From positions 194,501-258,500 of the forward strand of contig JAUTXW010000064.1 of NCBI GenBank assembly GCA_030620095.1: DNA of 64,000 bases. Reading direction: 5' to 3'. The stretch is from Kuschelorhynchus macadamiae (taxonomy: Eukaryota; Arthropoda; Insecta; Coleoptera; Curculionidae). Positions within the stretch are counted from its first letter, which is position 1. Each line of letters opens with the position of its first letter. A program made the translations under genes and the position numbers. This document shows, in pieces, positions 12,541 through 24,695 of the stretch. The notes under the pieces were generated by a model, which had not been told where the DNA came from, searched no databases, and saw only the letters and a program-made list of their open reading frames with translations.

Positions 12541-13960
12541 TTTGATGATATTGATGAGAAATTCAATATGCCTTTTTGATAGATGCAACGTGGGTTTCGC
12601 TTAGTGAGGAGACCATATCGCTGAGCCATACTCCAAACATGAGCGAACAAATATGCAATTTAGTATTTTAAGGTTGGATGGGGAGAGATCCTTTCTATGA
12701 CTTAGGATATTTTGATGATATGAATCCAAAAGTTTAATTCTTGATCAAAGACTATGCCCAAATCTGTAACGGTTGTTCTTCTTTCCAGTGGTTCTACGTT
12801 TATGTCATAAATATATTGGGAAAAATTATGGCTTTATATGAAGATAGTTACAGAGTGCTTGAATTATTCAAGTGAAGACCATTCATCTGTTTAGATTGTG
12901 TTGAAGTACAAGTGAATATGCATTGTTCTCTATTACCCGCTACATCTTCAGATCGTCGGCATAAAATAAATTACCTGATTCCAGATTTTCACCTACATCA
13001 TTTGTAAAGAGTTTAAAAAACAGGACCACAGTGGGATGCCTGTGGAACCCCGGAAGGCACTCTAAACTCATTGGAGAGAACATTATTAATTTTTACACAC
13101 TGGTAACGAACAATTAGGAAACTCACTAACCATTTTATTGCACTACCACTGATCCCCAAGGAATTCAACAAAGAATGATATACACGAACGAAGACTTTAG
13201 AGTAATCAAGTGTATACGCTATCTACTTAAAAACCACTCTCAAGATATATGGTTAGACAGTGCTGGTATTTCAGGATGTGTGTAGTTGTAGATTTACCAG
13301 GGCAAAAAACATGCTGCGCGTCTGCTATTATACCCCTAGACGATGCAGATAACTGCCTATCAATGTATCAGGAATTTTGGGTATTAAAGATGATTTACTA
13401 ATCCCTTTGTAGTTCTGAATGTCATTTTTGTCACCGGACTAGTATACAGGAAAAATATAGCTGTACTTCCAAGACTTGGGAAAAATGGTGATCAGCGAGT
13501 CACATATTAAACAACTTGCAACGGTGATACGAGAGGAAGCAGACATAGTTTTTCAGGATCAAAGGGGGAATCCCATCGGGTCCGAATGAAAAAGATGAGC
13601 GCAAATAATCAATTCAGAGAAGACGTCCAAGATTGTCACAGAAAATTCATTTATCTGAATTGATTCCATGACATCTGTAGGAGTACCATGACTGGAATCG
13701 GAATAAACAGAGGCAAAGAACTTAGCAAATAAGTGAATTGTCTCTTGCCCACAGGAGATGGTCCAACTATATTGGAAGTGCTTCCAATATAGTTGGGGTC
13801 CTTCTTGAAGCTCGTTCTTCTCTATCTTATGAATATAATTATCATAACACTGATTATGAGCTTGTTTACACCTTGTTCTGAGGTCTGAGAAAATATCGGA
13901 GTAATACGAACTCCCAATATACGCTCATAATGAGAACGAATTTTCTTTTTCTCAATTATT
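12540..13960 (-). pseudogene. LINE reverse-transcriptase pseudogene
   Basis: On the minus strand, frames at about 13960-13560 give linker and domain-start sequence, including FGPDGIPPLILK. The segment at about 13040-12940 gives an S-G-V-P-Q-like block, FTNDVGENLESG and an intact catalytic FYADDLK (12946-12966). About 12700-12600 gives the C-terminal block resembling VRSCLEYGSAIWSP across frameshifts. It is one jockey/CR1-like element with many stops. No poly(A)-like tail or target duplication was found. Confidence 0.8.
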
Positions 13961-13989
13961 ATTAATTGAAGTTCCAAAGAACAACATCT

Positions 13990-15900
13990 GTGTCACCCAT
14001 AACAGAAACTCAATCCACAGGGGCCAAGAGGTTGTTCATAGCAAATAAGTCACAGTTACGAAAATCATAGTATTTTTAGTATATTTGTTTTTATCAGTAA
14101 ACACAGGTATATTTATATTATATATAACATGGTGATAATTATCATTTAAAATTTTCTCGCTAGCAAGAGAGATTTTAATATATAGAACATTGGAAAATGT
14201 TAAGTCTAAGTCTAGAAAGACATTGTGGGTATTAGAGATTTGATTTATTTCAATTAGATTCAAAAATGAAAAGGATCTTTAGATAAAATTAGCAGGCGAA
14301 GTGGGGAGAATATGTTTCTAAAATTAGGTTTATGCTCTATTTATGTTTTACTTTTTCTCTTAGAATAATTAAAATTATTTCACTTTATTATTTACCCAAT
14401 AATTACCTCATGAGTTTAAATTGGTGAAATATGTCATTTTAAGAAATCTGATTTTACTTAAGCCCTGTGACCTGTGTTAAAACAGCTTAGATAAGATGCT
14501 TTGATGTTATTTTTTTGCCTTCTTATTATTATATTTATTTCCCTGCAATTTATTATGAGAATAATATTCTACATGTTTTCTAAATTATTATATTTTAGTG
14601 AGCTGTTATTAAAATAAACAAATAAATGAAAATTTGTGGTTCTTCAGATTTCTCAGTTTTCTCATTTTTATAGGTTATTTATGTCCATACGGCTCAATGG
14701 GGAGCAGTAACTGTAAAGGACTCAAAGTATCGGAAAATGGCTTAAGCATTTTAACCCTAATGTAAATAAAGCAATAACCAATTTATTCTCAATCAAGTAC
14801 TGCCTGTAATAAAAATATTTCATTATGGATATTGTAATAGATGATCTGCAAGCAACCTAAGAAAAGATATATACCTACGCTTTTAAATGTGGATTTTTGA
14901 TAAGGCATCATGAAAAAGTTGTTTTTAAATTAAAAAACTCGTTAAAAAGAGTTTTTAAAGAAAATATTATTGAATCGGCAGTTTGAAATAACCCAATAAA
15001 ATATTAAATTACCGCTAATACTTTTTCTAGACGATTAAATACAAAGAATCATGATTTTTTAGTTTAGTTTTAGTTTAATATGTGTTAAAAAAAACGTTTT
15101 TCACTAATTATTTAAGCACAGATTGTGTGTTTGTTATTTTTACTTAACCCATATGAATATTGTATTACTAATGTACTATATAGGGGAAGAGAAGAGTGAA
15201 GTATTGTAATCGCAAAAATTGGGAACCAATTTGTTTCAAATTTGCACCAAAAAAAATCTTGGCCAAGTCTCGTGGGGATTAGATTTTGAGTGTTATGGAC
15301 TCAGATCTTCGGTATTTTTAAGGGGTATAAAACGTAAAAAAAATATTTTTCGAGAAATAATTGAGTTAAATGTTAAATCGAAACATTGTGGAAGTAGAGA
15401 GTTGATTTTTTTTTTCGATTACTTATGTATAAGAAAACGGCGAAACACGTCAAATTAATTTTATTTTTAGTATATAAAATAGGGTAGCCCTAATGGGAAG
15501 AGGCAGCCCCCTGAAAACAAAAAAAACGGTGAAGCCCGTCAAATTTCTTTTATGTATTTGTGTATAATTTTTTTCAGCTATACAGGAAATTTTTTTTTAT
15601 TTTAAAGCGGTTACTTAATCCCGTTAACTGTTAAACCAGCATTTTTTTTTTGCATATAAAGATTTTTTCTTTAAACGGTATTTTAGAAGAGAACGTATAA
15701 ATATTTTCTGCAGTAATATGGATCAGGTGAACAAGTTCGAATCTTCAAACTTCAGTTCATTAAAAGCAACACTTATTAATAATGTTAAATTCAGGGGGGT
15801 GTCCCCGGGATTTTTTCATTTTTAAAGCTGATCCAAAATTTTGTCATACTTTTTAGAACGAGTAAATTGGCGCGTTAAACACTTTCATGTTTGTAGATGA
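13990..15900. other. Intron sequence, no gene recognised; short direct repeat
   Basis: No coding sequence is supported. Near 15436 and 15528 an approximate repeat occurs (AAACGGYGAARCMCGTCAAATT), about 90 bases apart. The rest is AT-rich and unassigned. Confidence 0.45.
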
Positions 15901-15906
15901 AAGTCG

Positions 15907-16440
<534 letters not shown>

Positions 16441-16441
16441 G

Positions 16442-16880
<439 letters not shown>

Positions 16881-16902
16881 TGTTGCACAATTTTTGTATA
16901 AA

Positions 16903-17978
16903 TTTTTTTTAAATGGAACTCTGGGTATATTTTTCACTCATTTTTTTTTCTGATTTCGCTGATGTAATGTACTTTACATTTTAATTTCTTACTTTTTGAA
17001 ATATGTTCAAAAATTACAATATTATATTAGACCTTTTATCTATAAACTTGGACGGTAAAACATTGAAATAGGCGTGACGTCAAAGTGATGTTTCAAACAA
17101 CGTGCCTGAACATAGCCACCATTATTCTCGGGCAATGCCGTACATCGTTGATAGCATTTATTATTCTAACTTTTAATTCTTCTATATTATGGAGTTTTAT
17201 GCACTAGATGTTTCATGTATCCCCAAAAAATGAAATCCATTATGGTAAAGATCCGGACTATTTGCGGGCCAAAATATTCCTCCATTTCCTATCCATCGTT
17301 GGGGATATTCTGCCTTCTTCGGCAGTGTTCCTCACTAAGTTTTTGAGTGTTTAAAAATGTATATGGTTTGTGGCCATGTTTGTTTAAAACTTTTTGTATG
17401 GAGCTCGAGGAAATTCCAGTTTCAGTGACAACGCTATTATTAGGGCTTACAGGATTCGTAGCGTAATATCCAAGGATATTTATTTCATTGTCTTCATTTA
17501 GTACGACTTTATTTCTATACACCTTTTTCTTGTTGTGAAGACTTCCATTTTCAATTAGTTTAACTTCAAGTCTTTCAAATATTTTTACTGACAAAGGTCG
17601 ACGATTTGGGAAGCGTCTAATATATTCTCTCCTTGCTGCGGTTGCGCTTTTATTATTTAATAAATATGTTTGAAGCATAACACTTCTTTCTTCAACACTA
17701 AATTTGCGAAATACCATAGTTCACAATTTGAAGTAACTTGATGTCAATTTGACATTATCTCTACATTCCATTTCTTTGACTTTACTCCTATTTAATTGTT
17801 TTACCTTCGGTTTTACCGTACAAGTTGATAGGTAAAAGGTTTAATATAATATTGTAATTTTTGGACATATTTCAAAAAGTAGTAAATTAAAGTGTAAAGT
17901 GTATTACATCAGTGAAATCAGGAAAAAATGAGCTATCCGAAGAGTGAAAAATGTACCCAGGGTTCCATTTAAAAAAAT
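16903..17978 (-). mobile_element. Internally deleted mariner-type element
   Basis: The terminal inverted repeats are about 125-140 bases. The left one (from about 16903) and the right one (to about 17978) share AAATGGAAC, CTGGGTA, CTGATGTAAT, ACTTTTTGAAATATGT and AAAATTACAATATTATATTA. They enclose a remnant transposase gene on the minus strand. The target dinucleotide at the exact ends is unclear. Confidence 0.8.
17289..17717 (-). pseudogene. Mariner-type transposase, N-terminal domain with catalytic core deleted
   Basis: Open for 142 residues: a helix-turn-helix region (FSVEERSVMLQTYLLNN, then ATAARREYIRRFPNRRPLS) and a second helix-turn-helix (SSSSIQKVLNKHGHKPY). After residue 136 the sequence jumps to the end of the catalytic domain: broken-frame WPANSPDL and DFIFWGYM at about 17285-17215. 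The stretch that should carry the first two catalytic aspartates is gone. The protein resembles the N-termini of the transposases at 36 kb and 56 kb. It cannot be active. Confidence 0.85.
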
Positions 17979-18615
17979 GAAAGTTGAGGCGATATTTTTT
18001 TTATGAGTGTATTCGCTATGACACTGGACGCCACAAAAAACTAGGCAAGCAGACCTATAACTGTACAAGGAACGAAACAAATACAAAAATAGAAGTTTTC
18101 ATGCAAAAAAAAATTGAAATTGAAACTTTTGAGACGGCTAAATTTAAAGAATCTGCAAATGCTAGTCGAAATACTTTTCAAAATTATTTTGATAAAAGAC
18201 ATATTTCTTGAGAAATTTATTAATGAATATAGGAGAAATGCGTCATTTAAAATTTATTGACTTATTGACCATTAAACTACATAAAAACTACCCTTTGTAC
18301 AAATATTTCTTAAATGGCTCCTTAGAAATTTTGATTACACGTTTTTTTTGTTTTAGCTACTTGCCTATAACTGTTTTTTGCTCAAGTTGTATGTTATATG
18401 GCATTTTCTTGTATCTAAATCCATGCACACGCTGTATGGCAATCGAAATTTTACTAAACCTAATGATTTAAGGCCCGAAACATGTAACTACCATGTATTA
18501 ATATAAAGTTCTTCAGTTAGCTGCAAAACTGAAAAAAACATCTAGGCATATTCAAATTCTAATTCCGTACGTATACGAAAAATGCAGATTTGTTTATTTC
18601 CAGTGGGAGTGGTTC
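17979..18615. other. Spacer between mariner and LTR element, nothing recognised
   Basis: Two short open frames (17984-18211 and 18208-18471, plus strand) match no family I know and are not strongly coding-like. Confidence 0.4.
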
Positions 18616-18619
18616 ATAT

Positions 18620-19252
18620 TGTCATGGTCCCGATATAGGGTATGACTAGGGACGTAGGGATCTAACTAAATAACATATATATTTAAAAAACACCTAACTT
18701 TTTATTTACATATTTACAAATGGTCGTTTTTAAAAGTATGATTTCTACAATTTTCACTTTAAGAGAAAAATATATAACTTACATTAATTGGCCCATTGAC
18801 CAGGGGAACAGCACTTTCAATAAAAACATTCTGACCAAATCACTAGTTCACTTTTTGATTCTCGTTGACCGATTTCACTGACTCGCTAATTGATTCTCAT
18901 TTTTAATAATCCCCCTCTCGAGGATTCTAAAATCTTTTTATAGTAAACCTCAGCTGGTCAGCGATTTTCGTGTTTATCTCTTATGTAGAGCAATTAGTTA
19001 ATTGTTTTATTAATCGTTATTAAAACGGCCAATATTATAAACAATTCTGGGCGAGTTGCGGTTTGCAGAGTATTGACTTTAAAACAATAGATGTGTAATT
19101 TAGGCCATTGCAAAATATCTTAGAATTACTTGTTTTTATGTATGGTATATTGATCGTCTTTTAGCATTTATTTTATTTGAGATATAAGAGATATTATTCT
19201 TGTACTTGATATTTGAAAGTAATATTTTATGCATATAATTCTGTGCTTGACA
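18620..19252 (-). repeat. 3' LTR (left copy)
   Basis: 633 bases, TGTCA...TGACA, differing from the right copy at about two positions (an A/G in TTTACARATGG, and G/A near the end in CTGTRCTTGACA). The adjoining polypurine tract shows it is the 3' LTR. Confidence 0.93.
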
Positions 19253-19367
19253 TTTCCCCTGGTTTACAAAAAGCTGGGCTCCAGCGATCATAAAATGTTT
19301 AAGTTCCCAAGTAAATAATATTTCGGTAAGTATTTGTGTAGATTTGATATAAAACTGTAAAATAATA

Positions 19368-20211
19368 TTAACACATACAATAAAAATGTTTGTTATAAAA
19401 TAAATTTAACCTTATTGCCACTGCACTTAAGTCTGTTTTACCATTGTAAAAAGAACAACAAAACTGAAATTCATCTTCCTGATATCCCATTGGAGTCCGG
19501 ATCTGTCTGCCCATTCGCGCTGGTCCCTTGTTGAGTGTGGTATGCACCGCTGGCGTCGGTAATAATGCAGGTAACATGCACTGACTGTGGTCCGTCTGCG
19601 TCGTCTCGGTTGTTTTTAATGGGAATCGTAGATGGCGGCATGAATACTACTTGAACCCAGTGTTTTTGAATTTTTGATGTATAACAACACGTGGGACATA
19701 ACCTCAAGTGACCATATCAGATTCAGGATGAAGCTTTAGCTTAGGCACGCGATTGATTTTCTTGATTGCCGTTGTGAATGTTTTACACCTAACGTCCATT
19801 TTTCTGTCTTCCTTATGTCTACGTTCTATGACGGTTGTAGTTCGTGAGTGTGGCTTTACACAAACCATGGGCTCTGTTGTACGCTAGTTTTGCCTCGTGA
19901 GTGCCACTTGTTGCTTTTATCTGTTAGGAATGCTTGTGAAGTGATAGTTTTTGATTCGTGTATGGGATTGGTTGACAAAAGTCTAGGTTGCCTCTAAGTG
20001 CCATGAGCTCCCTGATATCCCTTAAAATACGGAGACGATCTGCATCAAGCATAGACCCTGGTGCTGCTACTTCCCTCCAGCATCGACAATTTGGGCTTTC
20101 CATTTGTTCCAGTTTGTTGTATTTGGTTAGTGGCAGTCGGCAGGTTTCACAATGCATGAAAAAAAAAACAAAGTGTGAGTATGTGCTCCTATATATGCTA
20201 ATATCTTTCAT
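19368..20211 (-). other. Unassigned ORFs between env remnant and 3' LTR
   Basis: On the minus strand, 20211-19924 encodes 95 residues with paired cysteines (HCETCRLPLTKYNKLEQ, then NCRCW). Overlapping frames at 19707-19471 (78 residues, CPTCCYTS) and 19577-19368 (69 residues) follow. Composition is more balanced than in the AT-rich surroundings, suggesting real coding ancestry. The cysteine spacing could bind zinc, but I recognise no family. They may be accessory ORFs of the retrotransposon or captured sequence. Confidence 0.4.
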
Positions 20212-21160
20212 AAAATTAAATATATTTATATATAAAAAATACTATTTCTAAACCGAATAATTAGAAAATATTAGTGAATACGGTATAGTCTCAGGTATTT
20301 AGTACCTTAGAGAATGACTTTGAATCTTGGTTTAAAAATTAACTAGTGTAAATAGGAAATGCTATCGATTTTACTATTATTATGCGGCCATTATTATTAT
20401 TATTATTTTTTCTTTTTTGTTCTTAATATTTACTTAAAAACTTAACTTAATATTTACTTTAAAACATAAAATATGTATAAAATCATATATGTGTAAGATT
20501 AATAGTGAAATGAATTCTTTTTGTTTACGTCCTTGCCCATAAAATTAAAATAAATAATCTCGATAATCATTCTTTCATTTTCAAGTATGTTATTCGTCAT
20601 ATATTTTCTTTTTGATGACCCTTCTTTTTATTTACAATGATATTTATCCTGAGGCCCTTTTAGTTGCGCTATGGGTCAGGCTTAAATAACAAGGTAAAAA
20701 GTAGATTGGGGGTCCACCTCGAGGTAAAAAACTTCATTTGTTTTCATCATATTTTTAAATATATTTGGTCTCAGTTTTTTTTCTTTTTTCTCGAAAAAGT
20801 GGGCAAGTTAAGATGAATTTAAATACGCGTATAAAACATGCCTTACTTCATATTCTGAGGAAAATAAGTAGAACTGTGTAGAAATTAGGCCATACAGAAT
20901 CACATACACTAACTGACTGACACCAAAAAAGGGGGATAGAGAAAGAAAGGTAAATGTCAATATATTCATAAACGTCACACTTAGGATTTAATTTATAACT
21001 TTCTGTCTGAATTGTAAGGCCTTATCCCCTACCTACGTTAGAATTTGGGTTTATTATTCTCATTATTTTGGCATAATCCGCACACAAAACTAGATAAATT
21101 AGGACGTAAGAATTTATCTTAAATAATTATTCCTATAATTACGTAATAGTACGCATTGGG

Positions 21161-22270
21161 CTAATTCATTTCTATGCATTCTACTTCTGCAAGTACTTTT
21201 TCTCCTGGGGATAATGATAGCAAACTTTTATTAACGCCTTCAAGGCTGTATCGCATATTACGATTTTCTTTAGTTACGTGGGATAATTGAATTCTCTCTT
21301 TTAAAATTGCTTGATTACTGTCTTTTATTGAAGGTTTCATTTTTTGACCATCCTTTTGCTTCTTTCGTTTGATAAAAATTATATAGGTTAGATAAATAAC
21401 TATTGTTATGGCTAGTGTTGAGATACAGAATGATATAAGACCAAATAACAAATCATGGGTGTAATTCGGGATTGACGACTGGCCATGTACTTCCGGTATG
21501 AGAGGGATCCCTATTGCAAATCTGTTTGTTCTGTAAAGGAGATACCCTACTAGGACTGACAGGGAAATGTTCCAAAATAAAAATAGTGAATCATTATGGA
21601 AGCCGTAAGGATGTTCGTACGGTTCTAATGACTTTGATTGTTGGATGGAACTTATTATGTTCCTAATGGTTGATTCGGTGGAAGTTAGATTGAGATGAGG
21701 TATGTGAAGAGTCTAGTTACTATTTCGGCACTCTTTTATGTTTTTATATGTAGGTGCAACGTGATTTGTCTTAGGGTTTAAGACAAATGATTTTAAATTT
21801 GACCATGTTGCTGGTATTATATGGGTTATGGGGTTAGCATATGTTGTGAAATATTAGGGCATGGGAATCTCTTGGGTATGAGGACATCAGTCTGCGTTTG
21901 CAGCTGACAACTGCATGGTAGATTAATTTTAGTTGCCCCCTGGAAAGAATGTCGAACGTTAATTTTCAACGTTTTATTTGGGCTGCAGGAAATTGTCAGA
22001 TGTTCTTTGAAAATGATTTTGATAATAAGTTGATGTTATGTAGTATCAAACATTCGGTAGTGGAGGTATTGAAGCCTTGACATTGATTTCTAATTGGTTC
22101 TATATTCTTTCCCTTGTCCTCTGACCAACTTGTTTCGTAATTTATTGGTATTGTGGCCTCGTAGACCTTGGTCTCTGGTAGAGGCTTCCAATATGCCTAT
22201 GCACTAATCTCGATATTGTATCCTTCATCATGTGCCTCTGACATAATTTTCGTCAGTAGTATAGTTGTAA
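21161..22270 (-). pseudogene. Envelope-like ORF remnant of the LTR retrotransposon
   Basis: A broken minus-strand frame ends at 21161. Its last 290 bases are open and encode a membrane segment (LISFCISTLAITIVIYL) followed by KRKKQK and a hydrophilic tail. A second hydrophobic segment lies just upstream near 21570. Further upstream, Cys-containing pieces sit in different frames, with stops near 21900-22200. A single-pass membrane anchor with a basic cytoplasmic start, located 3' of gag and ahead of the 3' LTR, fits an env-like third ORF as in insect Ty3/gypsy elements. I could not match it to a specific envelope family. It is not functional. Confidence 0.55.
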
Positions 22271-22705
22271 ACCTAAGAAAAAAATTGTTTATACAATTAA
22301 ATAAGTTTCGTTTTAATTACCCAGTATTCTATGACCGTACTATAACTATGTATTTAAAATGCTATACCGCTTATATTATATTCTTAGTCATTACTTGCAT
22401 TTACGAGCGTTAATATATTATGTTCTCTTGCTAGACTTAAAATTACTATATTATAAAGGTTATAAAGTAATATTTTGTTATTTAGTAAGATAATAATCAT
22501 CTCGATACTGATTATTTTATTGAATCATGTAATATTATTTCTACTATTAATCCAATCCTAATAAAAAAAAATTTCCCATGTGTAATAAAACTAATAATAT
22601 CTTGTTGCTCAAAAGCATAATTTTTTTTTTTCTATATCTAATAATGAATATAATTTTTGCTAAAATATTGGCAGAAATTGTTTTCTCACTATGTACACTA
22701 AATGC

Positions 22706-23327
22706 TTATTTTATGTTTGTATTGTCTCGCGAAAAAGATATAAACATTTTATGGTAAGAATTATAGCATATTATGTTAAATACCATATTTTGCAACTTCA
22801 TCAAAACTGCATATGAGTGGGTCATTACACGGCCCGTATGTTTTCCTAAATAACTTATTTTATATGAATCGGTCCAACCATTGCAAATAGTTGTGCGTTC
22901 ATATTTTGTTAGAAATGTTACAGGTGAATCTGTACTGGGGTTAAAATTTGGAGGATTTACGAATTTAGGTATTGCTGGTGTTTTTGTGTCGGCTATTGCA
23001 TCCTGTAGGGTGATATTAGCCATTTTGTGTATTTGTGGTTATTTGTTGATTTGTGTGTTCTGCTGTATTTTCTTCAGCAGGAGTTTTTGAATATGTTTCT
23101 TGTGTGTTTAATGTCTGAATTTCGAATGTAAATTTAGTCTGTTCAAGTCCTGCCGAAGCAGGTGGACTTCTACACAGGGATGCACTAGGACTAAAAGGAC
23201 TATTATTTGTGCTACGGTGAGTGGGTTTAAATTCTTGATATTGTAAAATTTTTAATTTTTCCTTTTTTGTTTGCCCCTCGAATACTCCTTTTGTTTTGCT
23301 TCGAGTTACCCTTTCGTCATCCGACAT
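22706..23327 (-). pseudogene. gag remnant of the LTR retrotransposon
   Basis: Two minus-strand frames overlap by 8 bases: 23327-23016 (103 residues, Ser/Pro/Thr-rich and basic) and 23023-22706 (105 residues). The second carries a Ty3/gypsy gag-type block, PVTFLTKYERTTICNGWTD followed by KISYL, the region preceding the capsid in this class. Similarity stops at about residue 65, and no zinc knuckle follows. It is a gag N-terminal part joined to unrelated AT-rich sequence by the deletion that removed pol. Confidence 0.72.
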
Positions 23328-23427
23328 ATGGCGTATCTAAATAAATAAACCTATGAATATATATCTATATAAAGTAATAATAGGTATCGCAGTTAATCAA
23401 AATAATATCTATACAAACGTTATAATA

Positions 23428-23748
23428 CTAAGGGAAATAAATGTATTGTGAAAATTGTAGAAAGAAGAAAAAAAAACAACAAAAAAAATCGTTTATTACC
23501 ATCTTTTTCCACTTTTGTATCATATCTCTAGAAATATTTCTTATATTTTCACTGCACATGTGTGTGTTAATTATTTTTCTTAAAATATTTATTGTTCTAC
23601 CTATTTTTGTAGTTTCCAGGAGTTTTACAGTTATCTTAATCTTTTTTATTTTCTTTAAAATTGCTAAAATTCTTTTTTGTTTATTGTGTGTATGATATAT
23701 TTCAAGTTTTCTTTTATAAGTTAACAGGATATCTGAAACATTTTTCAT
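23428..23748 (-). other. Lys/Ile-rich ORF in the retrotransposon leader
   Basis: A 106-residue open frame lies between the 5' LTR and gag on the minus strand. It is rich in Lys and Ile and ends in a Phe run. This could be chance in AT-rich DNA; I assign no function. Confidence 0.25.
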
Positions 23749-24058
23749 TACGTAGCATTTATTGAGTATTGTTAGTAATATTTATAATTAATTAGAGAAA
23801 GAATGATAGTTTTAAAGATAGCGACCTCTGCCATATGTGTACCACTAGCGCCACATTTATATCACAATCATACAACAACATATTATGTGGTACAAGAAAC
23901 ACATTAAAAATTTAAATGCCATAAAAGTAGTACTGTTTATTAAAATATAAAAGTAAATGTTAAAAGCGGCTTATCCATCAAAAGAAAATTATTACTGTAA
24001 CCATATCACAATTAAAAAAACAGTTAAATTTGAAAATAAACTCGGCGCCTCCACCAAA

Positions 24059-24691
24059 TGTCATGGTCCCGATATAGGGTATGACTAGGGACGTAGGGAT
24101 CTAACTAAATAACATATATATTTAAAAAACACCTAACTTTTTATTTACATATTTACAGATGGTCGTTTTTAAAAGTATGATTTCTACAATTTTCACTTTA
24201 AGAGAAAAATATATAACTTACATTAATTGGCCCATTGACCAGGGGAACAGCACTTTCAATAAAAACATTCTGACCAAATCACTAGTTCACTTTTTGATTC
24301 TCGTTGACCGATTTCACTGACTCGCTAATTGATTCTCATTTTTAATAATCCCCCTCTCGAGGATTCTAAAATCTTTTTATAGTAAACCTCAGCTGGTCAG
24401 CGATTTTCGTGTTTATCTCTTATGTAGAGCAATTAGTTAATTGTTTTATTAATCGTTATTAAAACGGCCAATATTATAAACAATTCTGGGCGAGTTGCGG
24501 TTTGCAGAGTATTGACTTTAAAACAATAGATGTGTAATTTAGGCCATTGCAAAATATCTTAGAATTACTTGTTTTTATGTATGGTATATTGATCGTCTTT
24601 TAGCATTTATTTTATTTGAGATATAAGAGATATTATTCTTGTACTTGATATTTGAAAGTAATATTTTATGCATATAATTCTGTACTTGACA
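24059..24691 (-). repeat. 5' LTR (right copy)
   Basis: 633 bases, near identical to the left copy. Immediately inside it, read on the minus strand, is a primer-site-like GGTGGAGGCGCCGAG. The priming tRNA was not identified. Confidence 0.93.
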
Positions 24692-24695
24692 ATAT

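Larger units (their letters stand above)
18620..24691 (-). mobile_element. Complete but defective LTR retrotransposon (Ty3/gypsy-like), minus strand
   Basis: Two 633-base LTRs (18620-19252, 24059-24691) begin TGTCA and end TGACA, and I find only two differences between them. A 4-base target duplication, ATAT, flanks the element at 18616-18619 and 24692-24695. Orientation follows from a polypurine tract (AGGGGAAA on the minus strand, 19253-19260) next to the left LTR, and a TGG-containing primer-site-like sequence (GGTGGAGGCGCCGAG) next to the right LTR. Internal content on the minus strand is a gag fragment and an envelope-like remnant. No protease, reverse transcriptase, RNase H or integrase is present in the 4.8-kb interior. 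It must have moved using another element's enzymes. Confidence 0.92.

Noticed and set aside
19988..20251. Plus-strand 87-residue frame in the LTR element
   Set aside because: It overlaps the more coding-like minus-strand cysteine-rich frame and matches nothing.
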